Part shown: positions 8,489 through 17,807 of the stretch, one piece after another
Layout of the letters: every line of letters begins with the position of its first letter
Numbering within the stretch: position 1 is the first letter of the stretch
Program-made: the position numbers and the translations under genes
Source of the DNA: Actinomycetes bacterium
Lineage (GTDB): Bacteria; Actinomycetota; Acidimicrobiia; IMCC26256; Chersky-534
NCBI GenBank assembly: GCA_025463865.1
Contig: JAODBH010000265.1
Span: 1 to 54,061 of the forward strand
Direction: 5' to 3'
Length of the DNA stretch: 54,061 nucleotides
Notes under the pieces: model-generated
What the model was told of the DNA's origin: nothing
Databases searched by the model: none
The model's input: only the letters and a program-made list of their open reading frames with translations

Positions 8489-11400
8489 TCAGTGGAAGTC
8501 GCGGCTCTTCAAGGCGTCGGTGATGCCGAGCGGGAGCGGCCGGATCCGTTGTGCCACCACGTTGATCACACCCTGATGACGTTCGAGGACCCCCCGGATC
8601 CGCAACCCGGGGCTCACCCGGGCCACCTTGCGGAACCGCTTCCAGACGCCGGCCGACACGATCACGTTCATGAGCCCGTGCTCATCCTCGAGGTTGATGA
8701 AGATCGTCCCCTTCGCGGTCGCGGGTTGCTGGCGGTGGGTCACCACGCCCGCGACCTCGATCACCGTGCGGTCCGGGAGCTCGCGCAGGTCGGCGCTGGT
8801 GACCACCCCGAGACGCGTGAGCTCGGCCCGGAAGAACTCGGTGGGATGACGTTCCGGTGACAGTCCCATCGATTGCAGATCCGCAGCCGCCTCTTCGACG
8901 TCCGACATTCCGGGCAACGCGGGCGCTTCGGTACCGGTGACGATGCCCGGCAGCACGTCGGGCCGCGCGTCGCGCAGCGCGCCCGCGGCCCACAACGCCT
9001 CCCGACGGCTCACCCCGAAGGTCGCGAACGCACCCGCGGTGGCCAGCATCTCGATCGCGTCGGTCGACGCGCCGGTGCGCCGGCTGAAGTCCTCGAGGTC
9101 GTCGAACGGGCGGTCGTCCTGGGCGTCCTCGATGCGGTCGAGCAGCGCGGTGCTCAGCCCGTTCACCGACGACAGCCCGAGACGTACCGCGTGCACCGAC
9201 GGATCCGCGTGCCAACCCGGCATCGGCCGACCGACGGGATCGGCTTCCGACCGACGCTCGAGCGTGGCGCCGGACCGGGACCGCTGCACACAGGGGCCCA
9301 GGACCTCTACGCCGTGCCGACGCCCGTCGCGCACGATCGTGTGCGGCGAGTAGAAGCCCATCGGCTGCGCGTTGAGCAACGCGCACACGAACTCCGCCGG
9401 GTAGTGCAGCTTGATCCACGAGCTCGAGTAGACGAGGTAGGCGAAGCTCACCGAATGGCTCTCGGGAAACCCGAAGTCGGAGAAGGCCTCGAGCTTCTTC
9501 GCGATCTCGTCGGCGGTGTCGCCGACGATGCCGTTCTTCGCCATCCCCGCGAGCAGCCGGGTGCGCATCGCGGCCATCCGCAGCTTGGAGCGCTTCGAGC
9601 CCATCGCCTGACGGAGCTGGTCGGCCTCGCCGGGGGTGAAGTCGGCGACGTCGATCGCCATCTGCATGAGCTGCTCCTGGAACAGCGGCACCCCGAGCGT
9701 CTTCTCCAGTGACTTCTCGAGCCGCGGGTGGAGGTACGTCACCTCCTCCTCACCGTTGCGGCGGCGCAGATACGGGTGGACCGACCCGCCCTGGATCGGG
9801 CCGGGACGGATGAGCGCGACCTCCACCACGAGGTCGTAGAACACCCTTGGTCGCAGACGCGGGAGCGTGGCCATCTGGGCCCGGCTCTCCACCTGGAACA
9901 CGCCGATGGTGTCGGCCGCGCACAGGAGGTCGTAGACCTCGGACTCCTGCGGGATCGTCGCCAGATCGAGCTCGATGCCCTCGTGGAGACGCACGAGGTC
10001 GACCGCGAGGTGCAGCATCGTGAGCATCCCGAGCCCGAGCAGGTCGAACTTCACGAGCCCCGCCGCGGCGCAGTCGTCCTTGTCCCACTGGAGCACCGAG
10101 CGGCCCTCCATGCGGGCCCACTCCACCGGGCAGAACTCCACCAGCGGCCGGTCGGCGAGCACCATGCCGCCTGAGTGGATGCCGAGGTGGCGGGGAAAGT
10201 CGAGGACCTGGGTCGCGAGGTCGAGCACCATCGCGGGCACCGGTGGGGCGTCGGCTTCGCGGGTGCCGTGAGCCAGCTCGCTGAACGCGCCGGCGGTGGG
10301 GCGGCCGCCGTGGTCGCGCTCGTCGGAGTCATTGTCGGAGTCGGAGTCGGAGTCGGTCGTGGCCGGGGTGGCGGCCTCGTGGGGATCGCGCGGCTCACCG
10401 CTCTGGCCGCTGGCATCGCGGCCGGCCCATCGGTCGACCCACTTCGCCAACGCGTCCGACTGCCCCGGTGACAGGCCGCCCGCCTTCGCCATCTCCCGCA
10501 GCGCGCTGCGCGGCCGGTAGGTGATCACGTTGGCCACCTGCGCGGCGCAATCGCGGCCGTAGCGCTCGTAGACGTACTGGATCACCTCCTCCCGCCGTTG
10601 GTGCTCGATGTCGAGGTCGATGTCGGGGGCGCCGTCGCGCTCGGGTGAGAGGAAGCGCTCGAACAGGAGGCCGAGCCCGACGGCGTCGGCTTTGGTGATG
10701 CCGAGCGCGTAGCAGACCGCACTGTTCGCGGCGCTGCCCCGGCCCTGGCAGTAGATGTCTTCGCGGGCACAGAAGTCGACGATGTCGTGCACGACGAGGA
10801 AGTAGCCGGGGAAGCCGAGTTGCTCGATGACGCCGAGCTCGTACTCGATCTGGCGCTGCGCCTGCTCGTGTTGCGGATGACCGGGCCCGTAGCGGATCAG
10901 GGCGCCCCGGCGGGTGAGCTCACGCAGCCAGCTCATCTCGGTGTGGCCCGGGGGGATGTCGTGGTCGGGGAGGTTCGGTGCCGCGAGCCGGAGGTCGAAC
11001 GCGCAGGTGGACGCGATGTCGATGGTGCGCTCCACCGCTCCCGGCCACCGCGCGAACCGCCGAGCCTGCTCACCCGCGCCGCGCAGGTGCGCGAGGGGCG
11101 ACGCGGGCAGCATGCCGTCGACCTCGTCGAGCGAACGGCGGGCCCGGATGGCGGCGAGCGCGGTGGCGAGGGGCCGCTGCTGCTGCGTGGCGTAGTGGAC
11201 GTTGTTGGTGGCGATCACGTCGACACCCGCCTGCACCGCCGTCTTCGCGAGCGCGTCGTTGCGGTGACGGTCGATGGGATCGCCGTGGTCCCACAGCTCC
11301 ACGAGCACGCGGTCGCGGCCGAACCCGTCGACGAGCGCATCCAGGGCGCGGCGGGCCGCGGCCGGACCGTCACCGAGCAGCGCGGCGGGTACGGTGCCGT

Positions 11401-11833
11401 GCCCGCAACCGGTGAGGACGAACCAGCTCGCGTTCGCCGCGGTGGCGCGGCCGCCCGCCATCTGCACCTCCGTGCGCGCCGCCGCCGCGAGCTGCTCGAG
11501 CGTGAGCTGCGGCTCGCTCTTCTGTCCCCGCAGCTGGGCCTCGCTGATGGCGCGCGCCAGGCGCGCGTACCCCACCGGGCCCTCGGCGAGGACGACCAGG
11601 TGCTGGTCCCCCGGCTGCAGCGTGAGCTCGGCGCCGAACACCGTGGGAAGCCCGACGGTGCGTGCGCTCAGGGCGAAGCGGACCGAGCCGTAGAAGCCGT
11701 CGTGATCGGTGACCGCGAGCGCGCTCAGGCCCAGCCGCGCCGCCTCGTCGACCAGCTCCTCGGGATGGCTCGCGCCGTCGAGGAAGGAGAAGTTGGTGTG
11801 ACAGTGGAGCTCGGCGTACGCCGACGCGGCCAT
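8489..11833 (-). CDS. dnaE2: Error-prone DNA polymerase III alpha subunit DnaE2
   Basis: PHP domain (AELHCHTNFSFLDGASHPEELV), polymerase motifs (YCQGRGSAANSAVCYALGIT, PDIDLDIEHQRREEVIQYVYERYG, DFPRHLGIHSGGMV), OB-fold C-terminus; LexA-type box upstream. Confidence 0.93.
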   Translation of the reverse strand: MAASAYAELHCHTNFSFLDGASHPEELVDEAARLGLSALAVTDHDGFYGSVRFALSARTVGLPTVFGAELTLQPGDQHLVVLAEGPVGYARLARAISEAQLRGQKSEPQLTLEQLAAAARTEVQMAGGRATAANASWFVLTGCGHGTVPAALLGDGPAAARRALDALVDGFGRDRVLVELWDHGDPIDRHRNDALAKTAVQAGVDVIATNNVHYATQQQRPLATALAAIRARRSLDEVDGMLPASPLAHLRGAGEQARRFARWPGAVERTIDIASTCAFDLRLAAPNLPDHDIPPGHTEMSWLRELTRRGALIRYGPGHPQHEQAQRQIEYELGVIEQLGFPGYFLVVHDIVDFCAREDIYCQGRGSAANSAVCYALGITKADAVGLGLLFERFLSPERDGAPDIDLDIEHQRREEVIQYVYERYGRDCAAQVANVITYRPRSALREMAKAGGLSPGQSDALAKWVDRWAGRDASGQSGEPRDPHEAATPATTDSDSDSDNDSDERDHGGRPTAGAFSELAHGTREADAPPVPAMVLDLATQVLDFPRHLGIHSGGMVLADRPLVEFCPVEWARMEGRSVLQWDKDDCAAAGLVKFDLLGLGMLTMLHLAVDLVRLHEGIELDLATIPQESEVYDLLCAADTIGVFQVESRAQMATLPRLRPRVFYDLVVEVALIRPGPIQGGSVHPYLRRRNGEEEVTYLHPRLEKSLEKTLGVPLFQEQLMQMAIDVADFTPGEADQLRQAMGSKRSKLRMAAMRTRLLAGMAKNGIVGDTADEIAKKLEAFSDFGFPESHSVSFAYLVYSSSWIKLHYPAEFVCALLNAQPMGFYSPHTIVRDGRRHGVEVLGPCVQRSRSGATLERRSEADPVGRPMPGWHADPSVHAVRLGLSSVNGLSTALLDRIEDAQDDRPFDDLEDFSRRTGASTDAIEMLATAGAFATFGVSRREALWAAGALRDARPDVLPGIVTGTEAPALPGMSDVEEAAADLQSMGLSPERHPTEFFRAELTRLGVVTSADLRELPDRTVIEVAGVVTHRQQPATAKGTIFINLEDEHGLMNVIVSAGVWKRFRKVARVSPGLRIRGVLERHQGVINVVAQRIRPLPLGITDALKSRDFH

Positions 11834-11884
11834 GGCCGGTACCTCGGGTCCCCACGGGCCGCCCGACCCGGGAGGTCACCGTAC

Positions 11885-11898
11885 CGAACGTATGTTCG
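11885..11898. promoter_or_regulatory. LexA/SOS-type box CGAACGTATGTTCG between dnaE2 and the HNH gene
   Basis: Palindromic CGAAC-N4-GTTCG directly read, 52 bp upstream of dnaE2 and divergent from the HNH gene at 12081. Confidence 0.85.
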
Positions 11899-11929
11899 AT
11901 CGGCAAGAACGCGGGTCTTCGCAGGTCGG

Positions 11930-11957
11930 GAGCTGCGGAGCTGCGGAGCTGCGGAGC
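11930..11957. repeat. 8-bp tandem repeat (gagctgcg)n
   Basis: gagctgcg x3 plus partial copy, direct read. Confidence 0.85.
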
Positions 11958-12080
11958 CGGACGACCAGCAGGCCGACAGATCGACGACGAAGCACGAAGC
12001 CAGTCACACCGAGAGCCAGACCGGTCCCCGAGCACCACCAGTCTCGAATAAGCGTCACACCGTCGGACGACAATGGGTGC

Positions 12081-13250
12081 ATGTTCACGGAGGAACGACG
12101 CAGTGCGCTGGCGGCGTACGAAGCGATGGCTCAGGGTTTCGACGCGACGTGTCCGGGAACAGACGCGGTGGATTTCCTGGCGGATCTCGCGACGATCCAG
12201 CACATCGCCGACGGGCTGACCGCCCGGGTGTCGAAGCACATCGCGGACACGAACGCGTTCGTCGCGTTCGGCGATCGCACCGCCCCGGAACTGTGCGCCC
12301 GGGTCAGCGGCATCGGTACCGCTGAGGCGCGACGGGCGATCGAGAACGCAACCCGGTGGGAGTCGCTCCCGGCGACCGACGCCGCGATCCGCGAGGGTCG
12401 CCTCTCGGGACAGGAAGCCGCGCTGATCAGTGCCGTGGCGGTGCACGATCCGAGTCTCGAGGACGAGCTGCTCGCCGCGGCCGGCAACGGCCTCACACCG
12501 TTGCGCGATGCGTGCGTGCGGGCCCGCGCCCGGACCGAAGACCCGGAAGGCCGATCCAGACGGCAGCACGCGGACCGGACGTTGACGATGTGGAACAACG
12601 TCGACGGCATGGTCGAAGGCCACTTCCGCCTCGCACCCGAGATCGGCGGTGCCCTGAGGGCTGCGATCCAGCAGCAGACCCAGCGGGTGTTCCGCGCCAA
12701 ATACCGCGCCGGAATCCACGAACCGCACCACGCCTACGCGGCGGATGCGCTCGCCGCACTCGTGATGGGCGAACCCGATACCGCGAAACCGGCGGTCGGC
12801 TACACCGCCCACGTGCTGATCGACCACGCGGTCCTGATCCGCGGGAACGCCCTGCCGGGCGAGACGTGCGAGATGCCCGGCGTCGGCCCGGTCAATGCCC
12901 GATGGGTCCAGGAGATGCTCGGTGAGGCGTTCGTCACCGCGGTGATCAAAAAGGGCCGCGACATCACCACCGTCGCGCACTTCGGGCGGCACATCCCCGC
13001 TGAGCTCCGCACCGCGATGATCGTCGGGGGTCGGGAGTGTTGCGTCGAGGGTTGCAACCGACGGGAGTACCTCGAGATCGACCACTCCGAGATCGACTTC
13101 GCCCACGGCGGGCCCACCGCCTGGTGGAACCTGCAACACCTCTGCTCGGTCGATCACCGACGAAAAACCCAGGGCTGGCTCCTCGGCCCACCCGACCCCG
13201 TCACCGGCAAACGCGGCCTCAGCCCACCCGGGACGTCGCGCGCGGCCTGA
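12081..13250 (+). CDS. DUF222 / 13E12-repeat family HNH endonuclease
   Basis: DUF222-like N-terminal half and C-terminal HNH motif (CCVEGCNRREYLEIDHSEIDFAHGGPTAWWNLQHLCSVDHRRKT); ATG 12081. Confidence 0.88.
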   Translation: MFTEERRSALAAYEAMAQGFDATCPGTDAVDFLADLATIQHIADGLTARVSKHIADTNAFVAFGDRTAPELCARVSGIGTAEARRAIENATRWESLPATDAAIREGRLSGQEAALISAVAVHDPSLEDELLAAAGNGLTPLRDACVRARARTEDPEGRSRRQHADRTLTMWNNVDGMVEGHFRLAPEIGGALRAAIQQQTQRVFRAKYRAGIHEPHHAYAADALAALVMGEPDTAKPAVGYTAHVLIDHAVLIRGNALPGETCEMPGVGPVNARWVQEMLGEAFVTAVIKKGRDITTVAHFGRHIPAELRTAMIVGGRECCVEGCNRREYLEIDHSEIDFAHGGPTAWWNLQHLCSVDHRRKTQGWLLGPPDPVTGKRGLSPPGTSRAA

Positions 13251-13385
13251 GTGGGCCGAAGGGAAGCGGACGGGGATCGTTCCGGGCAGGCCGTCCGGCA
13301 CGAGCCACCTCCCCGCGCCGCTCCGCGCCGCGCGGCGCCGCGCCTCGTACGCCTCGAGCAGCACCGGCAACGCGTCGGCTCTCGA

Positions 13386-13450
13386 GCTCCCGGACGCTCC
13401 CGCGATGCTTCCGGGATGCTTCGGGGATGCTCCCGGGATGCTCCCGGCGA
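13386..13450. repeat. Tandem 10-11 bp repeat (gctcccgggat)n, six degenerate units
   Basis: Units start at 13386, 13396, 13407, 13418, 13429, 13440; direct read. Confidence 0.85.
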
Positions 13451-13523
13451 CGGTCCGTGATCGACCGTTCACCCGCGGCCCGACTTCCCGTTATGGGCGC
13501 GGTCACGCGGGCATACAAAGGCC

Positions 13524-13802
13524 GTGAGGAACCTGTGGCGCCGCGGCAAAGCACTCTCACAAGACCCGTTGCGCGAGGACCTGATCCTCGGCGTCGGCAT
13601 CGGCCTCCTCGGCGCGATCGTCTGGGCCATCGTCGCGAACCCGGCCCACATCCTGCTCTACCTCTCGTGGGGCATCGTGGTCGGCGTCGTGTACGTGGGG
13701 CCGATCCTGGTCTGGATCACCCGCCGCTCCGCCCGACGACATCAGGGAGCCGCGCCGCCGGCACCGCCGCGGTTCGACCGTCGGCATCCTCGCATCGGCT
13801 GA
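13524..13802 (+). CDS. Small membrane protein of unknown function
   Basis: 92 aa with two hydrophobic segments (LILGVGIGLLGAIVWAIVA; ILLYLSWGIVVGVVYVGPILVWI). Confidence 0.5.
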   Translation: MRNLWRRGKALSQDPLREDLILGVGIGLLGAIVWAIVANPAHILLYLSWGIVVGVVYVGPILVWITRRSARRHQGAAPPAPPRFDRRHPRIG

Positions 13803-13844
13803 GCGGCGCGGCACCGCGTGCAGCGGTGCCTCGGGGCCGTTTCC

Positions 13845-14366
13845 TCAACCGGCGGTGATGGCCCAACGCTCGTGATCGCGCCACTCGCCCGCGATGTACA
13901 GGAACGCGGGCGAGAAGCCCTCGAGGCGAAAGCCGCAGCGCTTCGCCAATGCGATCGACGGCGCGTTGGCGGGTTGGATGTTGGCCTCCATGCGGTGCAG
14001 GCGAAGGTTGCCGAACGCGTGCTCGAGCACTCCGGTCACCGCCTCCGACATGAGGCCCTTCCGCTCCTGCCCCCGGAACGCGTAGTAGCCGAGCGAGCCG
14101 GAGCCGAAGCCGCCGAACACCACGTTGTTGACGTTCACGACACCCACGAGCTCCCCGTCGTCGATCCGTCGGACCAGGAAGCCGAACTGGTTGCGTTGGC
14201 GGATCCGGCGGAGGTACGCGGCGTACGCGAGGAGGTCGGACGGCGGAGCGACCCACTGGGCGTGCAGCGTGAAGCTTCGGTCCACCGCGGCGAGGAACTC
14301 TTCGGCGTCGGTGGGCTCCGGCCGGCGCAGCACGACCCGCTCCCTCTGCAACCGGTCACGGTCCAC
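13845..14366 (-). CDS. GNAT family N-acetyltransferase (RimJ/RimL type)
   Basis: VVLRRPEPTDAEEFLAAV, GLMSEAVTGVLEHAFGNLRLHRMEANIQPANAPSIALAKRCGFRLEGFSP; GTG 14366. Confidence 0.87.
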   Translation of the reverse strand: MDRDRLQRERVVLRRPEPTDAEEFLAAVDRSFTLHAQWVAPPSDLLAYAAYLRRIRQRNQFGFLVRRIDDGELVGVVNVNNVVFGGFGSGSLGYYAFRGQERKGLMSEAVTGVLEHAFGNLRLHRMEANIQPANAPSIALAKRCGFRLEGFSPAFLYIAGEWRDHERWAITAG

Positions 14367-14397
14367 GTGAACTCCTTCCCACCGTTCCAGAGTCCCG

Positions 14398-14613
14398 CTA
14401 CGAGTTGTCGGGTGGGCGATCGGCTGATGGATGAAGCCGCGCTCGCCCCCACGAGTCAGTCCAGGTGGAGGGGTCGTCGGGGTCGACCCCTTCCGAGCGC
14501 AGCGCGCCGATGATGTCGTCACGACACGCGGCGACGACATGCGCCGGTATCGGGGATCGGAGCGGCAGGAAGCCGTCGCCCACGAATGCGTCCAGGTCGA
14601 CAGGGACAACCAT
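14398..14613 (-). pseudogene. Truncated N-terminus resembling phytanoyl-CoA dioxygenase family
   Basis: MVVPVDLDAFVGDGFLPLRSPIPAHVVAACRDDIIGALRSEGVDPDDPSTWTDSWGR looks like the family N-terminus; no catalytic core downstream. Confidence 0.45.
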
Positions 14614-14654
14614 CGGAACACGGTACGACGGCTGGTACCGCCTCGGCCGCAGGG

Positions 14655-15389
14655 TCAGATCTTGTGCGCGGTCCAGAGCCAGGTCTCATAGGGAACGCTC
14701 ATCCGACCGTCGGGAAATCGGGCGCGGACGAGGTCATCCAGTGCGCCCACGAGCTGGCGGTGCTCTTCGGGGGAGAGCGCAGCGACGTAGCTCTTGCTGT
14801 TCTCGTCGAGCATCCACTGCTCGACCGAGACGTGGCGGGTCCAACGCACGGTGACGCGGTCATCCACCGCGAAGAGTCCGGACCTGCGCAGACCGTCGGC
14901 CCAGTCGATGTCGCGTTGGCCGCGATCGGTTCCCGGGCACGCCGACTCGACCCGGTCCCACGACGAGTCGAACCACGACTCACCGTCGGCACGCGCGTGG
15001 GACCACCAACCCGCCCAACGGCCGCCGGCCCGGAGGACGCGAGCCGCCTCCTCGCACCGATGACGTTCGTCGATCCAGTGCCATGCCTGCGCGAAACAGA
15101 CGAGGTCGGCCTGCCCGTCACGAAACGGCATCGCACCTCCGTCCGCCACTACCGCGCGGAGTCCCGGCGACGCGGCACGCGCCCGCAGCAGGATCGCGCG
15201 CCCCACGTCGTACGCGACGAGACGAGCACCGCGTTCGATGAGCGCGCGGCTCGCGATTCCCGTTCCGGCCCCGCCCTCGAGAACGAGCGCACCGGCAAGC
15301 GGCTCCAACGCCTCGAAGATGCGGTCCGGGTAGGCCGGGCGCCCCGACTCGTAGGTCTCCGCGACGCGATCGAACGAATGCATCCGCAC
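14655..15389 (-). CDS. Class I SAM-dependent methyltransferase
   Basis: LVLEGGAGTGIASRALIERGARLVAYDVG; MPFRDGQADLVCFAQAWHWID. Confidence 0.88.
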   Translation of the reverse strand: MRMHSFDRVAETYESGRPAYPDRIFEALEPLAGALVLEGGAGTGIASRALIERGARLVAYDVGRAILLRARAASPGLRAVVADGGAMPFRDGQADLVCFAQAWHWIDERHRCEEAARVLRAGGRWAGWWSHARADGESWFDSSWDRVESACPGTDRGQRDIDWADGLRRSGLFAVDDRVTVRWTRHVSVEQWMLDENSKSYVAALSPEEHRQLVGALDDLVRARFPDGRMSVPYETWLWTAHKI

Positions 15390-15450
15390 AGCGTGCCCGT
15401 TTTGCCGCAGGCGCGACTGCTTCGGCTACTGCTCCGGACGGACCAGCCCT

Positions 15451-17043
15451 TCAGTCGTAGAGAGCCTCCAGGCCGGCGCGCCCGGATTCGAGGACGACGA
15501 GACAGGCGACGCCACCGTCGAGCACCACCTGCCAGTGCGCGCCGCGGCGACGGGAGTCGGCGTCCCACCAGCGCACGTCGTGGGTCCACGGACCGGCCCA
15601 GCCGACCACGGGGCCGCCGCCGTTGGGCAGCTCGGCGCTGCGCAGCGTCGCCGGTGGCGCGCCGCACTCGCCCCGGCCCGACACGCGGACGGGTGTTCCC
15701 GTGGCGTCGAGCAGCTCGGCGGGAACGGGCGGCTCGAACACCCGAGCCGGTGCGGGGTCGGGCAGCGAACCCGGCCACGCGGCCGACGGATCGCGTGCGG
15801 GCTCGAGCACGTCACCCCACGGGACCCAGCGCACCCGTTCGGCCGGCGTACGGCCGCCCTGTATCACCGGCGTCACCACCGCTTCGTGCCCCAACATCCC
15901 CTGCACCCGGGCGAGCGCACGCGCGGCACGGTCGGCCGCGGCCTGGTCACCACCCCAGAAACCGAGCTGACGACCGTCGGCCGGAACCACGCCTTCAGGC
16001 CGTAGCCACAGACGGGTGAGACCACCGGTGACCATGTCGGCGTCGGCGAGATCGTCGTCGACCGGCTTGCCGTCCCCCGCGAGCAACCAGGCCTCGAGCT
16101 GCCAACGGACCCGTTCCGCGAGCGTCGCCGGGGTGAGAGCGCCTTCGTGGCGCCAACACCGGGCCAGCCGCTCACCGTGCTCGGTCTCGGCTTCCACCAT
16201 GACGCGCGTGCACGCGAGCCCGCGGTCGGCGAGCTGGGAGAGCAGCCGGTCGGCAAGGGTCTTGGCCGCGAACGCCGCCGCGTCCACCCGCGCCACCGGG
16301 GGATCGAACTCGCACGTCTCGACCAGATCCGGCGGCGGGACCGCGAGATCCAACGGGGTGTCGTCGCGTCCCTGCGCGCGGTGGTGCGCGACCGCCCCGG
16401 GAGTGGCAAAGCGGGCCAGGACGGCCGGCGCGGGGAGCTCCGCGAACGCGCCGAGGGTGCGCAAGCCGAGGCGGCCGAGGAGATCGGCCAGCGTGTGATC
16501 GCCCAACACCGTGACCGGCCAGGGCGCGAGGAACGCCGGCGACTCCCCCGGCGCGACCACGAACGCGGCGCCCGGCGCGGCCCGACGCGCCGCGAGCCAC
16601 GCGGCCAAGGCGCCGTCGGCGATGCCCACGCGTACCTCGGGGATCCCCAACTCAGCCACCGCGGCGGCGACCGCCGCCCCGAGCGCGTCGTCACCCCCGA
16701 AGTAGCGCGACGGCCCCCGGGTCGGGAAGCCGAGCCGGCCGGGACGGTCGAGCTCCACCCGGGGCGTGAACGCCTCGACCGCGCGCGCGACGGCCTCGAA
16801 CGCGCGCGCCTCCGCAGGCGGATCTCCGTCGACGAGGACGAGCCCCGAGCAGCGGGCCTCGGCCTCGCGCCGGCGGATGCCGGGCCGCACATCCTCCGCG
16901 CGCGCCTCCGCGGACGCGGCCGCGATCACCCCGTGGGCGAGCACCGCCACCGGCACCCCGACCAACGTGGGCTCGGCCCGGCGCCGGGCGAGCACCGGCC
17001 AGTCGGGACACCACACCATCCCCATCCGCTCGGCCGTCTCCAC
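15451..17043 (-). CDS. imuB: ImuB-like Y-family polymerase homolog (mutasome)
   Basis: Y-family-like N-terminus with non-canonical catalytic motifs (WCPDWPVLA; RYFGGDDA); clamp-binding-like QLGFWG; adjacent to imuA-like gene with upstream SOS box. Confidence 0.87.
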   Translation of the reverse strand: METAERMGMVWCPDWPVLARRRAEPTLVGVPVAVLAHGVIAAASAEARAEDVRPGIRRREAEARCSGLVLVDGDPPAEARAFEAVARAVEAFTPRVELDRPGRLGFPTRGPSRYFGGDDALGAAVAAAVAELGIPEVRVGIADGALAAWLAARRAAPGAAFVVAPGESPAFLAPWPVTVLGDHTLADLLGRLGLRTLGAFAELPAPAVLARFATPGAVAHHRAQGRDDTPLDLAVPPPDLVETCEFDPPVARVDAAAFAAKTLADRLLSQLADRGLACTRVMVEAETEHGERLARCWRHEGALTPATLAERVRWQLEAWLLAGDGKPVDDDLADADMVTGGLTRLWLRPEGVVPADGRQLGFWGGDQAAADRAARALARVQGMLGHEAVVTPVIQGGRTPAERVRWVPWGDVLEPARDPSAAWPGSLPDPAPARVFEPPVPAELLDATGTPVRVSGRGECGAPPATLRSAELPNGGGPVVGWAGPWTHDVRWWDADSRRRGAHWQVVLDGGVACLVVLESGRAGLEALYD

Positions 17044-17052
17044 GCCCCCCGC

Positions 17053-17736
17053 CTAGCTCGCGAGCCGCACCCGGGTAGCGGTGCCGCGCCGCTCGACCCG
17101 CACGTCGGTGGCCCGGTCGGACAGGAGACCGTGGCCGGCACCGAGGCCCGTCCACTCCGACCGCTCCGCGTACAGCCGCAACGCGGCCTCGGCCGGCCAG
17201 TCACCCATGGCGACCAGGACCGCGCCCCGCTCGCGTGCCCGCGCCGCGAGCCTCCGGGCGTCGCCGTGGCGGGCGTGCACCGGCACCGCGGTGAGCACGA
17301 GCGTCATCCCCTCGAGCAACGCGGCCACGACCGTGGGCCAGCGTTGGGCCGAGACGTCGCGGATCACCGCGAGCCGCTCGAGCGCGACGCCCTGTTGGTG
17401 CGCCGCGAGCCCTCCGAGGGTGCCGTGCGGATCGACGGCCGCAGCCCATTCCCCCGCCGCGGTGGCCGCGGCGGCGAGCTGCAAACCGAGGGTTGCGGTC
17501 CCGGACCCGGGCACGCCGTCGACCGTGACGACCGTGCCGCGCTGGAGCCCCTCCGGCAGGATCTCCGCGAGCGGGCCGGGCAGGGCGAGGGCGCGCTCCC
17601 GGGCCAGGACCAGGGGTCGGCCGCGCTCCCCCGCCACCCGGAGCAGCTCGCGGGCCCCGGCGTCGCGGCTCGGAAGATCGCGACGGGGATCGTCCCGACG
17701 GGTCCCGGGGGGATGGGGAAGTGCGGCCAACGCCAT
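17053..17736 (-). CDS. imuA: ImuA-like RecA-fold mutasome protein
   Basis: VVTVDGVPGSGTATLGLQLAAAATAAG (RecA-like region); ATG 17736 just downstream of the LexA-type box; directly upstream of imuB. Confidence 0.78.
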   Translation of the reverse strand: MALAALPHPPGTRRDDPRRDLPSRDAGARELLRVAGERGRPLVLARERALALPGPLAEILPEGLQRGTVVTVDGVPGSGTATLGLQLAAAATAAGEWAAAVDPHGTLGGLAAHQQGVALERLAVIRDVSAQRWPTVVAALLEGMTLVLTAVPVHARHGDARRLAARARERGAVLVAMGDWPAEAALRLYAERSEWTGLGAGHGLLSDRATDVRVERRGTATRVRLAS

Positions 17737-17744
17737 GCCGGTCA

Positions 17745-17770
17745 CCGTACCGAACGTATGTTCGGTACGG
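17745..17770. promoter_or_regulatory. LexA/SOS-type box, perfect inverted repeat CCGTACCGAAC-gtat-GTTCGGTACGG
   Basis: 11-bp perfect arms, direct read, 9 bp upstream of imuA ATG. Confidence 0.88.
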
Positions 17771-17807
17771 CAAATGTGATGAGTCGCCCGGAGGCGGAAG
17801 ACGCTCC

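Noticed and set aside
14586-16019. 477-aa plus-strand ORF across the methyltransferase/imuB region
   Set aside because: Overlaps two well-supported minus-strand genes and has shadow-like composition.
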